Origin: Diphasiastrum complanatum
Taxonomy: Eukaryota; Streptophyta; Lycopodiopsida; Lycopodiales; Lycopodiaceae
NCBI GenBank assembly: GCA_029204225.1
Contig: CM055112.1
Span: 24,214,097-24,278,096, forward strand
Reading direction: 5' to 3'
Length of the DNA stretch: 64,000 nucleotides
Shown here: positions 10,700 to 20,828 of the stretch, piece by piece
Layout: each line of letters starts with the position of its first letter
Numbering within the stretch: the first letter of the stretch is position 1
The notes under the pieces: model-generated
Told to the model about the DNA's origin: nothing
Database searches by the model: none
Seen by the model: only the letters and a program-made list of their open reading frames with translations
Translations under genes and position numbers: made by a program

Positions 10700-13600
10700 G
10701 ATTTTCCAGGACAGCAGATCTGAAATCTTGGGTGAAAGAGCACCTGGATCGCACAGACATAGTTCTCGGGAGAGATTGGCTCTACAGTTTAGGACCTCTC
10801 TCCACAGAAATTATCAGGAGAACACCCTCAACTTTCAGCATAAAGGTCGAGAGATCCAGTTGCATGGGGAGCACAATGTTCCCAACAGTCCTATGGTCTG
10901 CAGTTTAGAGCTCTGTCAGCTGATCGGAGACGAAGACCATCAGGTATTCTTATGTGACTTTCAATTTATTCCTGAAGTTTCTATTTCTAGTTCTATTCAG
11001 CAGAAAATCAGTAAATTAGAAACTTTGTTGTCTAAATTTAAAGATGTTTTTCCTGAAGATTTGCCACATGGTTTACCCCCTAGCAGAGAGGTAGATCATG
11101 TAATAAACCTAGTACCAGGTATAGCACCTGTTTCTAAACCTCCGTATCGGGTCAGCCGAACAGAGGATGAAGAAATAACTAGGCAGTTAACAGATTATCT
11201 TGGGAAAGGCCAAATTCAGACCAGTAGTTCACCATGGGCCTCACCAGTCCTATTGGTGAAAAAGAAAGAGGGGTCTATGCGTCTTTGCGTAGATTACAGA
11301 GCCCTCAATAAAGTCACAATTAAGAATAAATACCCTATGCCTCGGGCAGACGAGTTGTTTGAACAACTCGACGGGGCTAAGTTTTTCAGTAAAATAGACC
11401 TCAGATCGGAATATTATTAGGTTCGTATAAAATCGGAAGATGTCTCAAAAACAGCTTTTAGGACTCGTCGCGGTCATTATGAGTTTAAGGTGATGCCATT
11501 TGGACTCACAAATGCTCCAGCTACCTTTATGACCTTGATGAACAGTGTCCTCAGACCATACTTGGATAAGTTTGTAGTCGTATTTTTAGATGACATCCTC
11601 GTCTACAGCAAAACGAGGAAGGAGCATCTAAAACACCTCAGAAAGGTGTTTCGACTGCTCAGAAAGCATAAGCTTTATGCTAAACAATCCAAGTGTGAAT
11701 TCTTCGTTGAAGAAGTAGCATATTTGGGTCACATTATCTCTTCAGATGGGATTAAGATGGACCCAAATAAGGTTAAAGCCATACTCAGTTGGCTGAGACC
11801 TCAGAATATTTTGGAACTTCAGATCTTTCTTGGTTTGGCGGGATATTACAGACGATTTGTCAAGGAATATGCTCAGATAGCAGTTCCCATGACAAATCTT
11901 CTTAAGGGGGAGGGAAAGGAGTTCATTTGGGAGTCCGCACAGCAGGAGAGCTTTGATGCTCTCAAAACAGCCTTAGCTACAGCACCAATTTTAAAGGTCG
12001 TCGACCCCAATCAGCCATTTGTGGTCGAAACAGATGCTAGCGACTTTGCAGTAGGTGCTGTGCTAACTCAGGTGGACGACCAGTTGCGTTCGAGAGTAAA
12101 AAACTCGAGCCAGCTCAGACTAGGTACAGTGCCTATGAAAAGGAACTCTTTTCTATAGTCCATGCCCTTAAGACTTGGAGGCATTATTTGTATGGTGCCA
12201 ACTTTGAGGTCCTGACAGACCATGAGAGTCTCAGATACCTTTGCAATCAACTTGAGCTTAGAGGTCGGAAAGCTCGTTGGGCAGAGTTGATGCAAGAGTT
12301 TGACATGTCTATCAGATATAGACATGGAATATTCAATACAGTAGCAGATGCCCTTAGCAGAATGCCTATGATAAACGAGCTGAGTTTTACTCAGATTCGT
12401 GATGAGTTACTCGAGTCCTTGAGAGGGAAATGCCAGCAAGATGCATTCTTCTCTACTATCTAAAACTCAGTCCAGAGCAGACAGTTACAGACTCCAGAAC
12501 CAGTTCCCGGGGCTAGTGCCAGTTCATCAAAGAATACGGCAGCTTCCGTTGAGGATGATGATGAGTCCGAGTATACGTCGTCAGATGACGTTGAGGATTC
12601 TGAGCCTGTATTACCCAAGCAAACCTCAGTGGTTGACGGTCAGTTGACTCAAGGATTCAAATGGAAACAGTATTCCATTCAGGATGAGTACTTGCTCTAT
12701 AGCAATAGAGTATGTGTCCCCAATTCAGAGGATTATAGGCAGCAGGTCCTATATGAATGTCATGACAATCCTAGTGCGGGACACCCAGGCATACAGAAGA
12801 CCTATGAGCTTCTTCGTAGGCAATTTTTCTGGCCCAGTATGAAAAAGAACGTCCACCAGTATGTAACTAGTTGCCATAAATGTCAAGTAAACAGAGCAGA
12901 GCGTTTAAAGGCAGGAGGGTTGTTGCATCCCTTAGAAATACCAGCTGGTAAATGGGAGAGTATCTCCATGGATTTTATAGTAGGCTTGCCTAAAACCCAA
13001 AAGGATAATGACGCTATATGGGTCACAGTTGACCGTCTGACCAAAATGGCTCATTTTATTCCGACCAAAACAACCGTTAGAGCTCCAGAGTTAGCGAGGT
13101 TGTTTGTAGACGGGCTATTTAAATTGTACGGTCTACCTTCCGGCATAGTCAGCGACCGGGACAATAAGTTTACTGGAAATTTTCGGAGGGCAGTAATCCA
13201 TCATCTCCATACTAAACTTAATATGAGTACCATCGACCATCCACAGACGGACGGTCAAACAGAAAGGGTAAATCAAGTGCTGGAGGATATGCTTCGTGCA
13301 TACGTCAGCAAGAAGCAGACTAATTGGGAGGAGTATCTCTCGATATTAGAGTTTGCTTACAATAGTACCAAACATTCAGCTACGGGATACAGCCCATTTA
13401 TGCTGATGTACGGTTTTCAGCCACGCTCACCCACAACTGTAGGGTTTAAACAAGAAAAAGTTGAAGCAGCTAGAAACTTTTTAGAGGACCTAAACCAGAT
13501 GATAGAACATGCTAAGCGTAGCATCAAGCAGTCCCAGGATCGAGCCAAGCATTATGCATATCCGCACAAACGGGATGTGCAGTTCTCCACTGGTGAAAAA

Positions 13601-14026
13601 GTCTACTTGAGAGTCCCAGTCGACTCTAAAACCCTAAAATCAGGAGTGTGTGCTAAGCTGTCTCCAAGGTATTGTGGTCCCTTTACCATCAGTAGGAGAC
13701 TAGGCGAGGTCACCTATGAACTAGAACTCCCACACAGCAGTAAGGTTTTTCCAGTCTTTCATGTAAGTCAGTTACGAAAAGCCTTAACCAGATCAAACAA
13801 TCTAGTAGGGGACAGTGTTCTAGTTCTCCCATTGGATCCTCAGCAACCTCCACATGAACCAGACGAGATTCTTAATAGTAGAGAGACGCAGACTCGTCAT
13901 ACTCTATACCGAGAATATATGGTTAAGTGGAATGATCAGCCTGTTGAGAATGCCACTTGGGAAAGAGGCAACGTCCTTCGCAAGATTTTTCCAGACTTTG
14001 TCTTAGAGGACCAAGACGCTTCTTAA
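10700..14026 (+). pseudogene. Pol of gypsy element 1 (PR end, RT, RNase H, IN, chromodomain)
   Basis: Order: a broken protease tail (DIVLGRDWL, another frame near 10766), the RT-linker [24 protein letters not shown] motifs [48 protein letters not shown] and the active site [12 protein letters not shown] (~11580). RNase H comes next ([15 protein letters not shown], then a frameshift near 12120, YGANFEVLTDHESLRYL). The integrase is in one long frame from ~12629. It has H-H-C-C zinc residues (AGHPG...CHKCQ), catalytic Asp in SISMDFIVGLP, Asp in IVSDRDNKFTG and Glu in DGQTERVNQV. The C-terminal YREYMVKWNDQPVENATWE is chromodomain-like and would direct integration to chromatin marks. A TAG at 11418-11420 replaces the usual Gln of the xxYxQ(V/I)R motif. 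Frame shifts near 12120 and 12465 finish the inactivation, but the IN frame is intact. Confidence 0.93.
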
Positions 14027-14037
14027 GGGGGAGGGAG
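14025..14037 (+). promoter_or_regulatory. Polypurine tract of gypsy element 1
   Basis: AAGGGGGAGGGAG lies directly against the 3' LTR start TGTTACGAG. It is the plus-strand priming site and begins at the pol stop codon. Confidence 0.9.
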
Positions 14038-14379
14038 TGTTACGAGCTCATAACCAGTGCCGAACCCTAGAGGACACAGATAGGTCAGACACCACAGTCA
14101 GGGTCGTGTCCAGCGTACATGACCAACAGGGCAAGACAGTGTGAGTAGTGTGCCCCAGCACGGTCCATAGCTATGGCGGGCCTAACACAGCCTAGGGACC
14201 CTGTCAACAGGATAGGGCTCCCAGTTGGATCCCGACGTGCAGTCGGCCACGTTAGTGCCACGTGGCCGACACTTGACAGTTGCATGCTACCAGTCCTCAC
14301 ACTGGGCTAAGAGGGGCTTACTCTATATCAGGGAGTAGGCAATTGGGTGGATCAGTTAGTGTTTGCCCTACTGTGGTGT
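14038..14379 (+). repeat. 3' LTR of gypsy element 1, end-truncated
   Basis: Aligned with the 5' LTR from TGTTACGAGC to CTACTGTGGTGT. The final TAGGATCTATTACA of the 5' LTR is absent and replaced by CCCTAGCTCG, the 5' region of LINE copy C. Confidence 0.9.
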
Positions 14380-17300
14380 CCCTAGCTCGATCCATCTCCC
14401 TATCCCTAGCTCGCTCCAACTTCAATGGTGAGAAGGGGTGAAAGGGGAGCTTTTGCTCCCCTTGCAAGCCTCCATATCTGCTACTCAAGCAGCAGCGTTG
14501 CCTGAGCATTTTCTTGCTGCTCGGGCAGCAATGCTGCCTAGTTCTGCTGCCCTGGAGCAAAAATCCTCCCCCCCTCCTCTTTGATCCTCTGCCTCTTTCT
14601 CACTCTATCTATGATGTTGTCCCTCAAACCCCATCTAGCCCTATCCTACCTCTTCTGATTACTTACTCCCCCACTCATGCCTATGAACAGTATGTCACTT
14701 CATGTCTCAAACAGCAGAGATTGGAGTTCCAAGTCATGAAGCAGGAAATATTGCAGCTCAAAGCAAATATCAGATTGTTGTTGGAAGACAAATCTTCAAA
14801 TGGGCGCCCAGATTACTGCTTTGCAAGATGAAGTCAACAAATTATGGGATTTATTGTTGCCACTCATGAAAGACGACAGTAGTTCTTCACCCATGACTAG
14901 TGTAATTGTTGCCACCCTTTCGAAAGAGAATTTAAAGAACAAAAAGTGCATAGCATATGATTGAGAGGTATTCCCGATACCCAGGATGCCATGCAAAAAG
15001 CTAATCGTTTCTTGGACACCACATTAGATTATCATAGTAAAGGGATGGATCATGCACAGAGAACAAAAAGGATAATGCCACTCTTATCATCCGCTTTACA
15101 TCTCTAGAAGAGTGAAGATCGGTCCTACGCCTTAGGCTAAATTTATGGGAACAACTATTTTTCAAGATGATGACCTTAAACTTATGCAAGTTGAAGAGAA
15201 AAGAAAAGCTTTTCAAGCTGCTCGTGATTCAAGACGGATTGTCATTTATAGGGATTGACGAATGAAATATATTGATAAGAAATAGGGACTTGGGCTCCCA
15301 GGGCATGGGAGTGTGGAATTGTACTAGGATTCATTCATCTTCCACAGCTGGAGACCTAGTTGATTTTATTGCACGGGGGAATATATTGCTATTTATTGAG
15401 AAACATGAGAGAAGTGAGAGAGGTTTACCTGATTTCCCAGGTTTTTGGTGGTACCCTAAATAATTATGGACTCGGCTCATTACATTCGCCGCATCCTTCT
15501 TTAATACTTTACTGCTATGCATAATAGGCCCACAGGCCCTATTCATGTACTGGCCTTTGGCCCCAATTATTCATTTATTAGGTACTTGGCCATATGATAT
15601 TGGAGTGGGGGGCGTCTTGTAGGAGGGCGCACTATTGTCCCTCCTCATCCGTTTTGCTTAGGTTCATTATCTTATCCTTGACATCTTCTTTTGCAATACC
15701 AATTCCCCATATGTTGATTTATCACCATATATTATTAGATATTCAGAGCGAGGTCATATACTTTTGACTGGTGATTTTAATGCCAGACAGAGTTTCATGA
15801 TGTTTATGATTAGCTTCGTATACAGTCTGTTGATGCAGTCGATATGGGTATTACCAAGACTTCCCATGATGATCTTGGACCGGTCACTATCTACGATGAG
15901 TATTTGCTTTTCATTTTGGAGGTGCCCATGGGTTAGCCATTTTTAACAGCTTATCTGGTTGGCCTGATCTGGGGGATTCACCAGCCATCCTCACCATAGT
16001 GTTGTGGATCATCTAATGGGATCAACCTCTTTCATTCCATTCATCTCAGATTTCTATTTTTCCACCACCACTCTTTCTAATCACTCACGCCTCTCCTTTC
16101 ATCTTAACCACATCACATCAACTACTTCCTACCCTCCTCTTATGATTTTCCCAATAATATACCTCTTGAATCTCAAGCTGCTTTCCTCACAACTGCTTTA
16201 CAAATGGCTGCCTCCATAGCTTCTCCATCCCATCGATCTCATCCCAAGCCCTCATCTGTTTCAGCTTAACAACCCTGGTATGATGCTGGGTGAACATATC
16301 TCAATTGCAACCTACAATTTATCATGCGCTCACGGATCATACAGGCTAAGCCATCAGTACCATATCAAATTATCCTAGCTTAGTTTGCAATTATTCCACT
16401 TTAGGTGGAAGCCTCCAATGGCTCACAGACATTGACGAGACTGGGAGATACTCGCAAGCAACGCTTTTATCATCTAGGCCCGAGGGTACTATATAGTTAA
16501 GGGCACCACTTTTCTTGGTCTTCTAAAGCAGCATGGCTATTAAAACCTCTTGGTATATCTATATTCATCACTTCTTATATCGTCTATATCGTCAAAGGAC
16601 AGGTATGGTCTATTAGGGGTGAAGCCAGATTTCTACATGTCTCCGTTCTTGGAGATGGAGACAACAGGATACCCAATCTTACCTCAATATCTAGACTCGA
16701 GACTTTCACATGGGCTCAAGCTTACATTGAGGCAATTTTGTGTTCTTCTCACCAATTGTAGATTGAAACTAGTCGATTCCAGGATTTGCCAATTGTGTAC
16801 ACTTGGGGAAGATTGATAATGAGGAACATTTTATTTTCAAAGGACTGTTATATAATGAGATCAAAGGGATGTATCACTACTTATATCGAGATCCACCTAT
16901 GATGCTTCGTTCTTTCACAACATATGAGGATCCGCCATGTGCTGCATTGATGATATGAGAGATGACCACAAGTAAGAGAGAGATATGCAAGTCTCACTTG
17001 CATACACAAGATCTTCAAGAGCCTACCATCATAGAGTTCTCCTTTAGGAGGAGACAGCAAGATCAGATATCAGACTCAGAGGAGGATTCAGATATTCTAA
17101 TTGCATCCAGACATAGGGACCAACAACATTATACCAGACAATACCAACGGCAGCAGCTAAGACAGCACAGACCTCATTCCAGACAGAGCTCAGCAGCAGA
17201 GAGCCAGAGATCAGGAGGACACCACCACATCTATCACATCCTTTTTTAGAAGGATTGATAGATAAAGACATGAGAAACCATCCTTAGTATTATTGTACTT

Positions 17301-17490
17301 CAGCAGTGTTATACTTGAGAAAACCTTGTAATGATTTACTTCAGTTTACCTTAGTTTCCTTTTCTTTATTGTTGCATGGAGACATTTATTACACTCCTAT
17401 TGCTATGGCACGCTTGAGATGTACTTATTCTATCTTTTGTACCTACGGGTAATCACAAGACATTGATAAAGCTTTCTCTCTCTCGCATGT
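14380..17490 (+). pseudogene. LINE copy C, internally deleted and degraded
   Basis: The 5' part carries an ORF1 remnant: the THAYEQYVTSCLKQQRLEFQ coiled coil matches ORF1 of copy A. It then has an ORF2 start with GVWNCTRIHSSSTAGDL, LLFIEKHERSERGLP and, farther on, the endonuclease strand LLTGDFNARQSF (~15763-15798). Sequence then jumps near 16320 directly to the post-RT block RIIQAKPSVPYQIIL, so the whole RT core is deleted. C-terminal pieces (GVKPDFYMSPFLEMETTGYP, RICQLCTLGED) and the shared 3' block AAGACATTGATAAAGC with a CT tail (17475-17484) follow. There are many stops and frameshifts. This is the deletion complement of copy A, which kept RT but lost most of the endonuclease. Confidence 0.85.
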
Positions 17491-17506
17491 TTTCTTTGCA
17501 TATTAC

Positions 17507-17785
17507 CGTGATTTCGCCCCTGTCAGCTCCGTTGCAAACAGCAGGTAGGTCTCCTATGGTGTCGCGGACAGTCATTGATCTAAATGGAGCACCCTGAGCA
17601 GCATCTTTTGCTGTGGGATAGTTCTGACCTCCAGGCAGAGCTATTTTTAGAGATGAGCCAGCAAAAACATGCGTCGGCTCTGGCCAATCAGGCAGTTTTT
17701 CTGTAGGAGCAGCAGCCCAAATGAATGCCCGAATGCGAGACTGTGAGACTCCATAGTTACCTGCTTGAAGTATACCAAAACGTAC
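17507..17785 (-). CDS. MET1: MET1 exon with motif VIII (7th exon seen)
   Basis: 93 codons in phase 0. The acceptor is TTCCAG before GTACGTTTTGG and the donor is CACG/GTAATATG. The translation starts [20 protein letters not shown] and continues [21 protein letters not shown] and PITVRDT-like [19 protein letters not shown] is motif VIII (QxRxR) of C5 methyltransferases. This is the last MET1 exon in the window. The target-recognition region and motifs IX and X are not found to the left, where LINE and gypsy sequence fills the next intron. That intron must therefore be at least 17.5 kb long, or the gene is truncated. The LINE tail ends only ~15 bp from the donor. Confidence 0.93.
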
Positions 17786-18182
17786 CTGGAATCAAGGGAC
17801 CAAAAACATATAAGCAAACAAATTGAATGTGACATGCATCCAAACTTTCAGAGTAAATACTGCAAAAAGTGGTGACTATTATTTAACTTCCAAATTTGCT
17901 AGCAAACAAATCAGCGTCTAATAATTCATTTCATACAAGTTTTTTGACTGAGTAGAATGTCTGATTACACTTGAAACTTCTGACAAGAGCCATTGATTGT
18001 GGGCAGATCGAAGAACAGCCTGAAGCTTTTAGCATCAAGTTGATGTTTAATGGTAGTTTTTTAAGACAATGCACTGGGAATTACCAACTTGGCGTGGCAC
18101 TCTAGAGAACAAATTAATGAACAGTACAAAACCCCATAACTTATACAGATTAGAGACAGAAAGTACAAAACAAAGACACTAC

Positions 18183-18380
18183 CTGATAACCCATTTCTAA
18201 CAACGATCTCAAGGTGAGTCGAAATGTCTGGCCCTTGTTAAAAGAGACAAAGTTCCTCACGTTCTCAAGGAGGAAAAATCGAGGCCGAAAATAATCAGCA
18301 TACGATAGAAATGCGAGGATCATTTCACACTGCACCTTGCTCCATGTTCTCTGATTGAACCTATTCATTCCTGAGAAGCC
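18183..18380 (-). CDS. MET1: MET1 exon with motif VI (6th exon seen)
   Basis: 66 codons, phase 0 at both ends. Acceptor TTTTGCAG/GGCTTCTC, donor TATCAG/GTAGTG. It encodes [34 protein letters not shown] and [17 protein letters not shown], then LLEMGYQ. The ENV triplet (motif VI) binds the target cytosine. It completes the [11 protein letters not shown] signature begun in the preceding exon and is close to residue-for-residue plant MET1. Confidence 0.96.
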
Positions 18381-18978
18381 CTGCAAAAGTAGGCAGCGAT
18401 ATTAGGCTGCCAATATACTAGATAGCATTCAGCACAAGAGATCTTAGATTTATACAAGATAACTTATTTTGACTTTTGAAACTCTTGAGGAAGGACGATT
18501 GACACATTGGCAAGAGGCAGGAAGTTTTTTATGAAACAAGTCGAATAGCACGGGGGAAAACCTCAATAAAAAGGTACACGCAGTGTCACTTTCAAAATCA
18601 AAGCCTGAAGCACACAGCCTAAAAGTCTCAAATTCGAATCGTTTTGTAAGCATGTAGAGTTGGCCCCACCATAATCAATGGAAGACAAGCACGCTAATAG
18701 ATCTCAAAAGATTCATTATACAACAATAGTTCGGCAATAAGTAAACTCTCGCTTTTGTCTCTAAGAAATTCTCTTATGCTATCAACTCTGCAAACTGGTA
18801 GTGACGATCTGTACTTTTGCCAAAAATAGGAACCTTTCCGGTATAGAATGAAACTCAAAACCAATTAAACCAGTATTAACATACCTTGGAGCATGACTGA
18901 CGATAATATTACCTCAAAAAGATCTAGTACAAGCAAATGAAAAACTCAATCAGGAGGCACAAAACAGCAGACACTGAC

Positions 18979-19126
18979 CTGGCAGGGTGGCCCACCATTA
19001 ATAAAGTCCACATTTCCTGGTATGGGAAGCCTGCTCTTTTGTTCTTCTGTGAGCTTTAAGGACAGCTCTGCTGCCTCTGGTGTTGATAGACAATCATCCA
19101 AGTCTCCTCCCTTCTCCATTATAGAT
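18979..19126 (-). CDS. MET1: MET1 exon with catalytic PCQ (motif IV, 5th exon seen)
   Basis: 148 bp. Acceptor ATCCACAG/ATCTATAATG, donor TGCCAG/GTCAGTG. It reads [37 protein letters not shown] and [11 protein letters not shown]. Cys of PPCQ is the catalytic nucleophile that attacks C6 of cytosine. The entering phase (2) matches the AG left by the upstream exon, giving R-S-I. Confidence 0.96.
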
Positions 19127-19267
19127 CTGTGGATAAAAAAAGATGCCAATGTTTTGTGCATGTTCCAACCTCATTTAACTCTTGTTTCAGAAAAATATTG
19201 TCTATAGGATATATTTCATTGCTGAAATGTACAACATGTCTACAAAATGTAAGGCAAGCAGGGATAC

Positions 19268-19379
19268 CTTAGTATTACATTGCAGTTTTCGCAAAAAACT
19301 TCTGCTTGAGGGTGGTTTACTTTGAAGGCTTCCGCAGCAGGATGTTCATATTCAATAGCCCACTTTGTGAAGCTAGCTC
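19268..19379 (-). CDS. MET1: MET1 exon with motifs II-III region (4th exon seen)
   Basis: 112 bp. Acceptor AGTGCAG/GAGCTAGC, donor ACTAAG/GTATCC. It reads [37 protein letters not shown]. The acidic EYE contacts S-adenosylmethionine in this family. It is separated from the motif I exon by an 8,445-bp intron filled with transposons. Phases on both sides agree (G from upstream + GA here = Gly). Confidence 0.95.
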
Positions 19380-20148
19380 CTGCACTCTCATCTTAATCCA
19401 TTAGATAGTCTTCCTGCAAAGTGACATCAATATCATTTACTTTGCATCAACTACTTTTACGATGAACCTGCTGTTTTGCAGGACTTCTAGTTTATCTACC
19501 CCATTACCCACCATGAACTACAAACATCATCATTAAATCTGTTGATGAACCACTTTTGCCAGAAAGTCTGAAAACAAAAACAATGTGTTGACTATGGTAG
19601 AGGACAAAAACAGTAAGCTCAGAAACTTAATTTGAGAAATCGGTAATGTCAATAGGCAAAGCTTAGAAAAAGCATACATGCAACGAAAAAGGTTTAGAGG
19701 ATCCATATTAAAACAATGATACAAAATTCAAAAAACAAAAAATCTGCGCTTGAAAAGTATCCGGATTTTCTTGATTAGATAGACCCAGTGTTGGCCGGAA
19801 AAGAAAAGGAAAAAAACCGAAGGATCAGAATATGTGAACAAGATTACCAAGACACAAACAAAATACAAACTAGTAGAAACACAGCGGACTCCTTAGCTCC
19901 CCACTGTTCTGGATTCTATAATTACTGATCTTGAACTTACCAAAAGCTGAAATACCAAAATTCTAAATCATTAAAGCCTAAAAAAGTTCGAACATTTTTC
20001 ATAATTTTCTTCAAGCAGCAACCTCTATAAAGTAAGTTACTGATCAGATTGCTTGATTAATTTACAGACACACTCTATTGGTATAAAGACAAAAAAATCT
20101 AAAGAATTGAGAACACTCCATATTTAACAGAATTGGAAATGTTCAGAT

Positions 20149-20260
20149 CATAGTTTACTGCGTTTCTGAAACGCGTTCAGAAACGCGTTTCGGAAATATG
20201 GAATTTTTTTCCAAAGACGTTTTTTTTAATTTTTGTTTTTTTGGTTTTTTTTTGTACAAT
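20149..20260. repeat. Palindromic GAAACGC cluster with T-rich flank
   Basis: Starting at CATAGTTTACTG, a short head carries interleaved GCGTTTCTGAAACGCG and GTTCAGAAACGCGTTTC palindromes, followed by long T runs. The layout resembles one end of the MITEs at 24538-25321, including the CATAG start. A matching other end and target duplication were not found. Confidence 0.45.
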
Positions 20261-20422
20261 ATGGGTATCAGGTGAAAGCTCTAATTAAGAGCATAATTAC
20301 TGTGTATTTTGCCGAACATTTCGGGTGCAGGATGGTCTACTTTAGGTGCAGTAACTCCTAGGTTTACGCTTTAACTCCCAGGTGCATTAATAAAAAAACC
20401 TAATGCCCCAAAATTTAACTCC

Positions 20423-20426
<4 letters not shown>

Positions 20427-20493
<67 letters not shown>
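20427..20493. repeat. (CT)n microsatellite
   Basis: About 66 bp of nearly uninterrupted CT, within the MET1 intron. A second tract lies 150 bp away. Confidence 0.95.
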
Positions 20494-20498
<5 letters not shown>

Positions 20499-20643
20499 CT
20501 CTCTCAGATCCAACAAACTAAACAAAAATGCTGAATCATGCTAAACAAAAACCATGCTAAGTGTTCTGAACCAATCACCATACTGCATCATCTTGAACCG
20601 TACTGAAGCATTTTTCAACCATATGGAATCATTTTTCAACCAT

Positions 20644-20644
<1 letters not shown>

Positions 20645-20707
<63 letters not shown>
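20645..20707. repeat. (CT)n microsatellite
   Basis: 63 bp of pure CT downstream of the hAT coding end. The two tracts flank a short segment with repeated ACCATGCT/ACCATAT words. Confidence 0.95.
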
Positions 20708-20710
<3 letters not shown>

Positions 20711-20828
20711 GAACAGTACTGAAGCGTTACACTGCTGTGAATAGGATCATCGTAATATATAATATCGGGCCACATGGCACCAAAATGGAGTACAATGATG
20801 TTCCATGAACATAATGAAAACTACACAA

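Larger units (their letters stand above)
9641..14379 (+). mobile_element. Ty3/gypsy chromovirus-type LTR retrotransposon lacking gag
   Basis: The 5' LTR (9641-9998) and 3' LTR (14038-14379) are near-identical. They flank an initiator-Met PBS (10000-10012), a pol remnant and a purine-rich PPT (14025-14037). A ~540-bp leader runs straight into protease/RT-linker sequence, so gag and most of protease are missing. The 3' LTR lacks the terminal 14-19 bp found in the 5' LTR and is joined directly to LINE sequence, so no target duplication can be read. The element is non-autonomous and would need Gag from elsewhere. Confidence 0.92.

Noticed and set aside
1..17490. Remaining MET1 exons (motifs IX and X) on the minus strand
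   Set aside because: I looked for GNAVPP-like and target-recognition motifs and found none. Sequence is accounted for by LINE and gypsy elements or unassigned.
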